From contig OY997589.1 of NCBI GenBank assembly GCA_963921825.1, positions 18,869,735 through 18,933,734 on the forward strand: a stretch of DNA of 64,000 bases, read 5' to 3'. The notes under the pieces are model-generated. The model was not told the DNA's origin, did no database searches, and saw nothing but the letters and a program-made list of their open reading frames with translations. Positions within the stretch are counted from its first letter, which is position 1; each line of letters begins with the position of its first letter. The DNA is from Erodium maritimum (taxonomy: Eukaryota > Streptophyta > Magnoliopsida > Geraniales > Geraniaceae). Both the position numbers and the translations under genes were made by a program. Shown one piece after another: positions 13,288 to 24,014 of this stretch.

Positions 13288-14660
13288 ACTTATCATGAAT
13301 ATAGAGATATTAGTCAATATCACAAATGTTAAAGAGTTCGATATTGAATGACCCACGTTGAGAATACTCCATAGAATAAGTACATAAGTATCTCTCAAAC
13401 TACCAAAGTATGTCTAAGTCATGTGATCGTGAAATTACTATACTACACATATGTATGGATTCATGTCTTGACACAATCAAACCCTACTTCTAACAAAATG
13501 ATAATAAAGGTTGTGCTCGGATATGGATACATATATATGATGTGTATGAGTAATTCATAGGGGTTTGTCACTTATGTTTATAACATTAGCCAAATGTCAC
13601 TGGGCCCCTTTATGAGTAAAGGATTGTAAAATGAATGGGCATGCGAGTGAACAAAGAGTTGTCACTTGTAATCGAAACTCATAATCAATAAATGAAAGAC
13701 ATAACTAAAAACAATGATGATGTTTATATGCCTTGTTCAGTCATGACACCACTAAACGATAGATGATAAGAATATAACGGTAATAGATTCTGACAAAGAG
13801 AAAAGTCGAGTTTTCATGTGAGTTGGGTAGTTATGGGCTTTGCTAGTAGTTACCCATAACATGTGGACGAACTGTATATTTCGGGCCCACTACAAACGTC
13901 ATGTGAAACCTAAAGGGTCACACACAATAGAGTAAAGCCCATGACAAATTGAACCTTGGAGGTTCGACTTAAATAAATAGAGGAAATTATATTTGATATA
14001 ATACAACTATTTATTTGAGTACTTATTCAATAAATGATGTCATTTTTTGTAGTTATTTAATGTCTTGGATAACATTTAATTAAAATAAATAAAGCATAAA
14101 AAATATACATCATAAATAGGCTTGGCCAAAAATCAGAATAGGATTAAGCGTATTCAGCCAACCCATAAATGTAGGTACATTTGGTGTTTTAAGTTGATTA
14201 AAATTATGGAAAGACAAAACCTAGTTGGACGAAGAAAGGAAAACCATAGTTGGACTAGAATAAAGGAAACAAGATTCCCTTAGGTTTCTCCTTTTGCAAG
14301 TTATTCTAATTCTATTGGAATTTTATTTAATGGAAATCAAAGCCTATAAATATAACACCATAGTGACCGAAAATAACAAGCTTAAAGCTGTAAATTTCCG
14401 GCCACCATAAGAGGGAATAAAAGAGAAACAGTTTCAAGAACTAGACTAGCAAGTTTTCGGTGTGGGATCACTTTGCCCGTGTGTTTATCGTTAGAGGGAA
14501 AAGACTTGGGTGCCTCGACTATTCTCCATCAGATTAAAGGTTTCAGAATCACTGGTTCTACCATTTAAGTTGTTATACGTCGAGGTAATCTGACTTAAAT
14601 ACAATTATAGATTAGTATTCGTATGATACATGAATATATTGTTCGAGAAACACGTAATCC
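13288..14660 (+). repeat. AT-rich non-coding repeat, possibly an old LTR
   Basis: No gene is seen. A TATA-like segment (CCTATAAATATAACACC, about 14345) is followed by about 300 bp of moderate composition, which would suit an old Copia-type LTR. I could not fix the ends or find a target duplication. Confidence 0.3.
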
Positions 14661-16333
14661 TACACTCGGGTAGGTCTGAGAGGGGCCATAGGTGCATGTA
14701 GAAGGGTTTCCCTTCTATACCAACTGCCTTTTCCACTCCTCACGTGAGAGGTCATTGTGATGGGAAGGTCGTGTAATCTTTCACTCTTTGGAACAAAACA
14801 ATTTTCCTTTCCCTTTGTATCACTAGGTGTATAGGGAGTATGTTGTCCTACCATATCACCAACTTCTAGGGTAGGATGGATCACATCTCAGTAGTTTAGA
14901 GCCCACGAAGGCTCACCCCGCTCGACTAGTAGTTTCCTCTAACGGTCTCCTACAATCCATGGGGTCATTTAGCTCCTTCGAGCTTTGTGGTTTCCCTTAA
15001 CGAGATGCCTAGGGACACCATACTAACCAGAAAGAAATTATCCATATGTCCCACACAATCGTAGTCGAGATAGTGATAAGGTAAATATTCGTAGGACAAC
15101 AACATCAAAGACCAAACCTCATAATTCTCCTCCCGAATTAAGAGATGATGTTGTAGTGATTGTGGTGTATCCACTCGAATCTTGATGCACTTATAATATC
15201 CTCAACTCATCCGTCTGCATCATCGTCCACCCCAAGACAAACACCCAAAGCTCCCCTAACCCAATATCCTACTCCCCGATTCCAGGCACCCACCAGAAAG
15301 TTCAAGACCCGTACCCACTCCATGAAGTATGTGAAAAGGATATCCCTCGATCGCATGTGGGGTCATAAGTTTGCGAATAAGACTAATGACCGCCTAAAGG
15401 ACATGGTTCTCCCACAAGCATCCTAGCTTTCTCTCGTGCAGTTCAAAAAAATAATCTGTCCACTGCTGCATTTAAAGTAAGGTAATGACCTCCGGTAACC
15501 TCCAGAGCTCCGTCAACTAGTCCACCAAAATTTTCCAGTGGAATTTCCTTAGTGACATAACCCTTGTAGTCAATTCATACACGAAGTTGATACCTGATCC
15601 GTAGAGCTCCGTTGGCAAGACCACAACTTTTGGGACAACGAGACCACTCATTTGGTGGCTCAATGACTCCGCGCTTGTCGTCACCGAAGAAGCGGTTATG
15701 ACCCCCAACAACTCCCTTTTTGGTGACAATGCTCCTTGTTGAGTGCTCAGAGTGATGCCTAAGACACCACTTCTATCGAGCCCCTGACATCTTCCTGATG
15801 TCGTTGGGAATGACTCTACTCTGGTGGTACCATCGACGACACCTTCTACAACGAAACCGGTGGTGCCGACGACATCACCACCACGTGGCCCCTGTCCCCG
15901 ACCGTCGTGCCAACCCTCCTCCGTCGATGTAGATTGGAGGCCATGAGTATCGACGATGGGATGATTTCAGTCATCGGAAGGCCCGAAGCCCTCAACTCCT
16001 GCAGACCCATCCCTCTCGGAGACCTCTTGCTCTCTTGAGCACCCGATCAGTCTGTCCTCTGCTGTAGCTCTCTATTTGCGATGTCGAGGAGGTCGTCGTC
16101 TTGATAATATTCTGTAGCCATAGACCAACACCCGTTCACCCATTTTCAAGACGGGCCGGGCCGCTTCCTCTCAGAATAATAGCCGTCAATACCGTTGTGG
16201 AGGAGCTCGTTGCCTTGAAAGTCATACCTTCAATCACCTGTATTTCTATATACCTAGGGTTTTTATAAGGAAAGCGATAGGCTGAATTTGATTCATTTGT
16301 CATGACTTTTAGTTTAGTGTATAAGTTTGAGTT
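14661..16333. other. Degenerate sequence without recognisable gene
   Basis: This stretch has mixed composition with many short open frames (at most about 90 codons) on both strands and no domain that I recognise. The style resembles 27481-30199 and 38427-39781, which suggests an old, highly mutated retroelement, but no motif supports a name. Confidence 0.3.
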
Positions 16334-16671
16334 GATGATGTTATAATATAACCATAATTGAGTCTTCAACTATTAGTTGGAGTTTTCAGTTGAGTTGGTC
16401 CTCTAATATGGTATCAGAGCTTGGTACCTCACGGATACGGGTTTAAACCCCAATCTTTACAAAAAATACTAATTTCTTCTCAATTCCTCAAATATGCCTA
16501 AAATGGGTCAGTCCTTATAGCTCTTCTCAACGGGTTTATCCCCTCTCCCATATAATTCACCTCCAAATCTATAAATGGATTTGTCGTTGAGAACGCGTGT
16601 TAAAATATAACTATAATTGAGCCTTCAACTATATTTGATCTTTTAATTGAGTTGCACTTTTTAATAAATGA
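16334..16671 (+). repeat. TRIM, miniature LTR element (fossil)
   Basis: Two terminal repeats of about 70 bp (16339-16408 and 16598-16666) begin TGTTAWAATATAAC. The left one is followed directly by TGGTATCAGAGC (16409-16420), the usual primer-binding site complementary to initiator tRNA-Met. The total length is about 328 bp with no coding capacity, which is TRIM architecture. Flanking 5-bp repeats are GATGA and AATGA (4 of 5). It lies about 290 bp beyond the stop of KAI2. Confidence 0.7.
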
Positions 16672-16953
16672 ATCACTTGGAAGGTAAAAATCTTCTTACA
16701 CATGTTCTCGCCGTCGGTTAAAGTAAGGGTTTCTACTCTCATGAGCATTTAACTTGAATCCCAAGACTCCATGGATAGCAATTAGCAAGTGAGTTAAAGA
16801 CGCAGACATTGATTCGGCCGTAAATAATACTCAATCATACTCCGTAAACAAGTTATTAAAAACGAAGTATTGTACAATTTCCAGCTTACTAACCAATGAT
16901 TAGCGAAGCGGCAACAACACACACCGACCGTTGATTTAAATTTAATCAACCCA

Positions 16954-17851
16954 TCAAATCGCTATGTTGTGACGAATATGCCGGAGGATCACCGGAATCA
17001 CAATATCGGGCGAGCTCAGCTGCGGTAGATGACCGTCCGACGACATGACTTCGACGATGGACTCGCTGCCGATGCTCTGGTGCAGATACTCAGCCACCAC
17101 TACCGGCACGGCCAAGTCCTTCATGCTCTGCAGCACGTGGCACGGGACAGTGACCATGCTCAGTACGTGCCTCATGTCGCTCTGGAAAATCGTCTGAGCC
17201 ACGCTCAACGCTATGTCGGGTCTCATGTTGAACAAGGTCCGGCTGAATTCCTGAACCGCAATCGACTCCATGTCGCCGCCCACCGCCAACGGCGCGAAGC
17301 CGGAGCACCACGCCTTGAAGTTTGACTGCATCGCCTCGAACAGCTGGTTCAGATCCTCCTGCTCGAATCCTCCGTAATAGTCTACGTCGTTCAAATACCT
17401 AACCAACAAAAGTCAAAATCGAGCGATTAGCCCCCAAATTCGGACAATTATTACTCCAATTCGAATCCGGATCTGTAGCTCACCTCGGGGACGCGCCGAG
17501 CATGATGATCTTGGAGAAGAGATCGGGGCGATTGATGGAGGCGATGGCTCCGATCATGGCGGAGACGGAGTGGCCGACGAAGATGCAGGATTCGACCTGG
17601 AGCTCCTCGAGAATGCCGAGGAGATCGTAGGCGTAGCCTTCGAGAGTGGAGTAGCGGTCGAAGTCGAAGTAGTCGGGGTTGGTGGTGCCGGCGCCGATGT
17701 TGTCGTAGAGAATGACCCGGTGGTCGACGACGAGGTGCGGCACCAGGTGCTTCCAAACAGACTGGTCGGTCCCGAAGCCGTGCCCGAGGACGATGACCCG
17801 ATCGCCGGACCCGAGAACCTTCGCATTGTGAGCTTCTTCGACCAACCCCAT
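16954..17851 (-). CDS. KAI2: KAI2/D14-LIKE alpha/beta hydrolase (karrikin receptor)
   Basis: Two exons (17851-17484 and 17398-16954) with a GT-AG intron of 85 bp give exactly 270 residues, the usual KAI2 length. KAI2 is a nuclear/cytosolic alpha/beta hydrolase that perceives karrikins and an unknown endogenous ligand, then recruits MAX2 to degrade SMAX1-type repressors (family knowledge). The catalytic triad is visible: Ser95 in GHSVSA, Asp217 in SMKDLAVP, His246 in SSDGHLPQ. Phe134 (YYGGF) of the pocket is kept. The intron interrupts the SPR/YLND junction, as in other family members. One oddity is the segment before the junction, IIMLGASPR: its GASPR resembles strigolactone receptor D14, while most KAI2 have ISASPR. 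The rest ([20 protein letters not shown]) is plainly KAI2. Start [12 protein letters not shown] matches the family. Confidence 0.95.
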
Positions 17852-18233
17852 TTTTCGCTCTTATCTGCTCGGAATCTATTCTTATGTGTGAAAGGGTCGT
17901 TTTTTTCTTTTTCTGTTCCGCTTTGCCGTTTTAACGACTACCACATGTCTGCGACAGAGTGCGTTACTTAGCGCGAAAAGATTGTTTGGTGTGTGCATCA
18001 TGTGTATGCAGGTCCACGCAGTTTCGAAGATCGGCGGTCCAGATCTACCGTTTTGTTGATCGTAGGATTGCAGTAGCGCCGTATGTTCCGAGGCCGTTAT
18101 TACTGCAATTTATGATATATCTCTGTCAACGTAAGTGGAGGATGCCTAGCCGTGCCACTTGAGGGCCTACAATTAATATCATGACTGTGACTATGGTTGT
18201 GAAAGTCTCCACCTAAGTTTTCGTTTAAGAATC
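17852..18233. other. KAI2 5' flank
   Basis: This is the 5' UTR and proximal promoter of KAI2, about 380 bp up to the insertion point of retroelement copy B. I see no confident TATA box and no other gene. Confidence 0.4.
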
Positions 18234-19329
18234 AAAACGTTTGATTTGGATTTTTTGAGCGAAAGGTGTAACATTTGTATGTTGGAATCAATTACAACGT
18301 TGTACACTGAGAAACATACTCCCCGACTACGAAAATGACAGTTTTAACGAATAATGGTTCATTGATCCTTGTAATACCAACACAGTCCCATATGGTATTT
18401 TGACACCTCATGGGCCACGGAAAAAAGACGCGCGGGAGGGGGAGGGGATACCGAAAATCAGATATCTCAACAGTGGTGATGGAGGGAGGCAAAGCATCGT
18501 CTAGGGACCCCTCCCAGGGTAAGTCCCTGATGCTCTCCTCCCTAGAGAAATCCTCGATTCTCTGTTCGACAGACATTGATCATGCAAAGACAAACCCAAA
18601 TAAAATAAAAAAGACTCTTTCGATTAGCCATATCCATAATCATGAAAGGGGTTGAGGCATTTGCGACAGTGGAGGCCAGGGAGAAGGACGCGCCGGTTGC
18701 GGCTGCAGATTCGACGGCGGCGACTTCAGGGACGACTCTAGAGATGGCGGCGACATCCGAGACGGCAACGACATCAGAAGTGGCGACGGCAGCAGGGACG
18801 GCGGCGACAACATCAGGGACGGCGGCTGTAGAGTCGGAAACCCCTGGGGCGGCGGATTCAGAGCTGCTCAAGGGGCGGCGACGACGACAACTGCAGAGAC
18901 GTCGCCGGCTTCAGGCGGCTTGAAGGTTGGTTAACGCCGAGGTGAGACAGACGACAACCATCGGAATTGTAGAGGGGGAACCGAACAAGATCGGAAGACG
19001 AGTCGGTGGTGGGGGGAGAGTCCACGACGTAGTGGCTAGCGGCGGCCCGAGAGGAACCCTAGTAGAGAAAACTCTCGTAGGACCCAAAAGGGATGTGCAG
19101 AAGAGAGGTTGAATAGAGAAGAGAAGAAGAACCATGACATAAACTATGGCAATTGCCATAGTCATAGCCATGGTGGTGCGTACGACGACAAAGGTTTCAA
19201 AGCCCTAGTAGAGAGCTTAATCCTAAAGTCCCCTAGCGTTTCTTTTAAATTGATTTCCTTTCCTTGTTAACTCATGACCGAGTAATTGGGTGTGCATGCC
19301 ATGCTCTATCGTGGAAAACGTTTGATTTG
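18234..19329 (-). mobile_element. Non-autonomous LINE-mobilised element, copy B
   Basis: This element is in the same orientation and family as copy A at 10407. The body (18249-19314) is flanked by a perfect 15-bp direct repeat AAAACGTTTGATTTG (18234-18248 and 19315-19329). The 3' tail on the minus strand ends TTTCGCTCAAAAAA. The middle (18700-18860) is a GC-rich tract of degenerate short repeats. Near the 5' end is a perfect 20-bp palindrome at 19143-19162. On the minus strand, frames of 86 and 109 codons (19171-18911, 18871-18542) start at comparable places to those in copy A but match no known protein. It encodes no reverse transcriptase, so it would need a LINE to move. Confidence 0.8.
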
Positions 19330-19372
19330 TTGAATCGCTTATGTCTCAAAATCTGAAATTTTATTTTTGAAA

Positions 19373-20240
19373 AGGTAACGAGATCAAGATGCATTAACGC
19401 AAGTAGGGGTTACAGTAGGACCGAAGCCCTGGGCTCCAGAATATAGCCCGGGTCCCTCGTAGGGTACCCGACGCTCCTGGACCCATAGAACTAGTCTGCT
19501 TAGCCTTCACAAACACATAAAACATTAAGATCCCGTCCGACAGTCCCAAAAATAAAAGGAAAGCCAAACTAACAATCAAGTTAAAAACATATAAAAAGTC
19601 CAACCACCAAACAACTAAAGACAGAAAAAAACAATAGTAGATATAAATAGAGGCCCATCCTTCCAATTTCTTCCCGGGGCGAGTAAGCACCACCCACCCC
19701 GGGTCTAGGGAGATAGGGTTACCACCCTTCCCCCTTCCTAGGGTCCTCTCATTGTCCTTGGCGGGGCTGCTTCGGAGCTCTCGCTTGTTGGTCATCGCTA
19801 TCCTCTTCATCCTCCAGCTGTGAGAGTGAGAATCCCGAGAGATACAGTCCCTTTTCATCTTGGTATTCCGAGTACCGCACTGACCCGTCTTGCCCTTCCC
19901 CTTGAACTTTGTCGCCTTCGTCTTCATTGGTCTCGGGCCATCCCCAAATTCCCGCAGTGCTCTCTACTGCTCTCCTCCCAGTCGGAGTCTTGCAGCAAAA
20001 GCTGGCAGGCCCTCATCCTCTGGGATGTTAGCCAGGTCACTGGGCTTTGTGATCCCTGTGAATCCTTCTAACGATCATGGATGCGCCTGCTAAGAATTTG
20101 GAACTATCTCCTTGAGACGTTCCTTAGCCAAGTCACTGAACTCTGCCACCACTTCCCTTTCCGTTGCCAAAGTCAGGGCCCTAAAGCCCGCATGCGGGAG
20201 TATTGGGAGGTTCCTACCATGCCAAGACTCTCTATCCGAC
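19373..20240 (-). mobile_element. LINE-like 3' fragment, probably 5'-truncated
   Basis: On the minus strand the sequence runs to a tail reading CATCTTGATCTCGTTACC followed by TTTTCAAAAA, a typical plant LINE or LINE-derived 3' end. A 177-codon minus-strand frame (19927-19394) has a Lys/Arg-rich first half and a hydrophobic second half, but no reverse transcriptase or endonuclease motif. The 5' limit is uncertain and I found no clear target duplication. It begins 44 bp after the right-hand repeat of copy B. Confidence 0.5.
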
Positions 20241-21427
20241 CCTAAAGAGAGATTCGTCGTTTTATTCGCTTAATAGGAAATTTGGGACTGATTTGTGAAA
20301 TTGGACATTTGAAAAAAAGATGGAAAATATGAGAGAGACAATTTGTTTATAATACTCTTGAATTTCTTGATAAAAAAAATATGGGATGGTCCCTCTTTGT
20401 GGTTTACCATTATAATTTAGATTTTTATTAAAATAAAGAGTAAGATCAAAATGAGAGTATTATTTGGTTTAGATTTTTTGTATTTTGATAATTGATATTT
20501 CTTATATTATACAAATATAATATATATTTTGATTTTATTTTATTTTATTTGTGTAATATATATTTAATAATAATTAAAAGGGTTAAATATCAAAACTTAC
20601 TCTTATGTATTGGTCACGAACACTACATTACCCAATGTTTCAAAATGAAAAATGCACTACCTTAAGTATTGGTCACACGATTTTGTTAGTAAAAATGGAC
20701 GGAATATTCCATTATGTTTGTCATATGACCTCAAGTGTCATATAATAAATGGTAAAATGACGTTTCCCTTAATTATTTGACCTTTATACATTTTATAAGG
20801 AACATTATAATTGTACCCTCGTTATTGTTCCAATGCATATGCATCGAAAATTAGGTACGTGATAATGACCTTCCCTTTATTCCACGAAACCAGCTCCTTG
20901 CTTATAACATTGAAAAAATATTATTAACCATTTGATTTTAAGTGGCTGTGGATAACATAACATCATTATGGGAGAAACGATTTTTATTGCAAGTTTTATC
21001 TCTAGCGTAGAACACCAATACATGGATCCCGGATTTTAATTTGAACTCTATGAGCCTTATTCCGTCTATGTTATATTTGACATTACTAATGGACCGGTGC
21101 AAAAAAGTGTTACATCCTATTTTTTTGTAACCGGATGAAAATGAAATTAGTTTCTCCGAGGTAAAATTACTAAAATAGAGTACGTGGCAAGTACTAATAT
21201 GTCGATTGATATATTTTTTTTTTGAAGGAAATGACATGAATATGGTGGCAATCCGACAAACAGAACGGGTCGGGTGTCACATCTGGGATGGGCTAGGAGC
21301 TTGGGCTTCTGAGTTTTTTTTATTTCCTTTTACACGAGCACACGCTTAGCTAGCATGTGTATAGCCAGATCAGATAGACCTCCATTTTTTGTGTGAAATT
21401 TACGATAGTATAAATAGTAAATTAGCA
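20241..21427. other. AT-rich spacer with a lone MULE terminal repeat
   Basis: No gene is seen. At 20580-20710 there is a sequence closely related to the left terminal repeat of the element at 21437 (GGGTTAAATATCAAAACTTA, then a segment like CACGAACACTACATTACC). I find no inverted partner for it, so it is a solitary or half-deleted terminus. The rest is AT-rich. Confidence 0.5.
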
Positions 21428-23112
21428 TATTATTAAGGGTTAAATATTGAAACTTACCCTTACGTTTTGGTTACGAACACTACACTACCTATGTTTGGAA
21501 AATGAATTTTGTCATACCTAAACTATTGGGTACGTGATTCTGTTAGCAAAAACTAACAGAATATCCACTTTGGTTAAGTTTTAGTCTGATGTGGCATTCA
21601 TATTTTTTTAAATACCAAAACTGCCCTCGTCAATTTTGACCTTTGACTTTGAAGGACCTGGAATCCCCAATTTGCCCTCCTTCACTTTGCTCACAGTGAA
21701 GCTTATCTTCTCCACGCACGCATCTCAATCTCTCACAATTGCCACTTTCTCACGCGTACTTGCTCACAGTGAAGCTAAACTTAATCTAATCCTTTTCATT
21801 TTCCATATCTCATCTAAACACATAAACCAATCTCAACCCCAGTTTCAATAATCATGTTCAACCCCATCTCCAGTTGCGGCGTGCTCATCCCTGACGAAGT
21901 CGAACCACAACGACAGATTCATGGCGAAGGAGCAGCGACATCAAGGCGGTGCTGGTCTGCATGTGGGTCGGCGATGGATTCACAACACCGGTCTCGTGTA
22001 TGTGGCTTTATCTGATGTTCAATCCGGCCACACCATCGTCTCGGTCCACGAGCTCCTTTCTCTGGCGAGACACACATGGTCGCCGCACGGACCAAGGAAG
22101 AACACGAGCTCGTACGCCGTCCAGATTAGGTGGTTGTGCCCAGTCTAGCGTCCTCGTCGACGAGGTCTTCGTCTCCGTAGATATTCAGTCGACTCACCTA
22201 CATCCTTAAGCAACAGATCTGCGAGTCCACAACGATTTCTTCGATTTGTTGCTCTCCGTCCAAAATCCATGATATCACAGCGTGTCTGTGACTTCACGAT
22301 GCCCTGTTCTCCGATTTTTCTGCGACTTGATGAAGCCACGACAAATCTGGAGACGATGATGAAGGGGCTCGACGAAGAACACGAAAGGGATCGATTTTTT
22401 TTTTGGATTTTAATGTTGCAATTTTGTGTTAAAAGCTTAATGAACACAAGATGGGTGGAAATATGCAATTTCAATTTTGTTGTGAATCTGCAAATTCGGT
22501 GTTGATCATTTGCAATTTTTGAAGGATCTGTTTAGTTTTGAATCTGGTTAGTTCTTGAGGGTTACAGACTTGGAAGAGATTAGGTAAAAATATATTAAGA
22601 AAATAATATTAATCAAATAATATAGGTTTAAGGAAAATGATTAAGGTGTTGTTTTTAAAAAATACAACAAATCCTTTTGAAAAAAGCTATTGTAAATAAT
22701 TAATAGTAATCAATTAAATAAAAAAATTACAGAAATTTATAAAATTTAAAGAAAATCGTTTTTTAGAAAATAAAAAAAATATTTTCTTGAAATTTAAAAT
22801 AAAAAATAAAAAACAAAAATTTTAAGAATATTTATGAATTAAATGATACATAAATTATATTATTAAGAATTAAATAATAAATAATAAGTCATTGAGATGG
22901 AGAAGGGTAAAATAGTCTTTCAATTCATATAAGTAAGTTGATTCAAATTCAAAGGGACAAACTGGTCATTACACATCATAATGTTAGTCTTTGCTAACGG
23001 AATCACGTACCCAATAGTTTAGGTATGACAAAATTCATTTTCCAAACATAGGTAGTGTAGTGTTCGTGACCAAAACGTAAGGGTAAGTTTCAATATTTAA
23101 CCCTATTATTAA
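21428..23112. mobile_element. Mutator-like TIR element with GC-rich cargo (Pack-MULE candidate)
   Basis: The element body 21437-23103 (1,667 bp) has inverted terminal repeats of 121 bp (21437-21557 and 22983-23103) with about three mismatches. It is flanked by a perfect 9-bp direct repeat TATTATTAA (21428-21436 and 23104-23112). Long TIRs with a 9-bp duplication identify a MULE. No transposase (MULE/DDE or zinc-finger) frame is seen. The interior at about 21840-22400 is clearly GC-richer than the AT-rich element around it and holds short open frames (plus strand 21921-22148, minus strand 22474-22145). That is the pattern of captured gene fragments. I could not identify the source gene. Confidence 0.85.
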
Positions 23113-24014
23113 TTTAAATCTATTTTTCAGAAAGTTTAGATTAATTAAAGTAATCCTTTAATCAGGAAGTCTGGTCGGGGGTAGAGAGGCATAGAATAGT
23201 GGATGTGGGTTGGGTATGTAATAGAGTAATGCAGTACTCGGCGTTGAAACTTGTTATAATTAAGGCATACGAGGGAGTCGAGTGGCCTTATCTTGTTCCG
23301 ATAGGAGGGTTTGCAAATATTGACTTGTATTCTTCTCAACCAAACACTTCAAAAATAAGCGTTGGTAGATTTGTAGAAAATGAAATATTAACGTTGCTAA
23401 TTTGAACTTTTAAGAATTTGAATGTAACAATTTTTTTTTGTATCTTAAATATTTGATTCTATTTTTTATAATACAATTCATATTTTTTTCTTCTTATCTA
23501 TAATAACATATTTGCAGCCGTATAAAATATAAATAGTGCCATGGACGGGTTATGAAACGCTCAGACAACGTTATCAAATGGAGCAACTTAGTTAACTATA
23601 TCTGTCCCTCAATGGCAACAACCAGATCCCACTAGTCAACCTTTTCCCAAAACCCCAACCCAACAAAACAAAGCCTAAATTGAACAATACTAATTGCATC
23701 AAATCAAATTAAGCATTGTAAGAAAGTAAAAAAAGATCCATGGTTACACTTTGGAAGAAAGAAGTTGATACTCATACTTTACATACAATTCCTCCAAACA
23801 TCCTTTTAGCACAGCAAATATACTTACAAAACAAAAGACTCCCCTAATGAAGAGCAAAACTACAACCATCATTCTCCATGCAAAAGACTATATACAACAA
23901 ACAAACATTCCAGTCATAGTTATGATGCACCTATCGCTGTATAATTAATTTCTTTTATCAACAAGACATCACGTACCTTTTTGGTTAGTACTAAGTCCTC
24001 TTTTTCATGGAACT
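23113..24014. other. Intergenic and PP2C 3' region
   Basis: No gene is seen. The last few hundred bases (about 23700-24014) are probably the 3' UTR and terminator region of the minus-strand PP2C gene. The rest is AT-rich spacer. Confidence 0.4.

Noticed and set aside
17029-17971. Plus-strand frames opposite KAI2 (98 and 133 codons)
   Set aside because: They are antisense shadows; the minus-strand KAI2 reading is complete and conserved.
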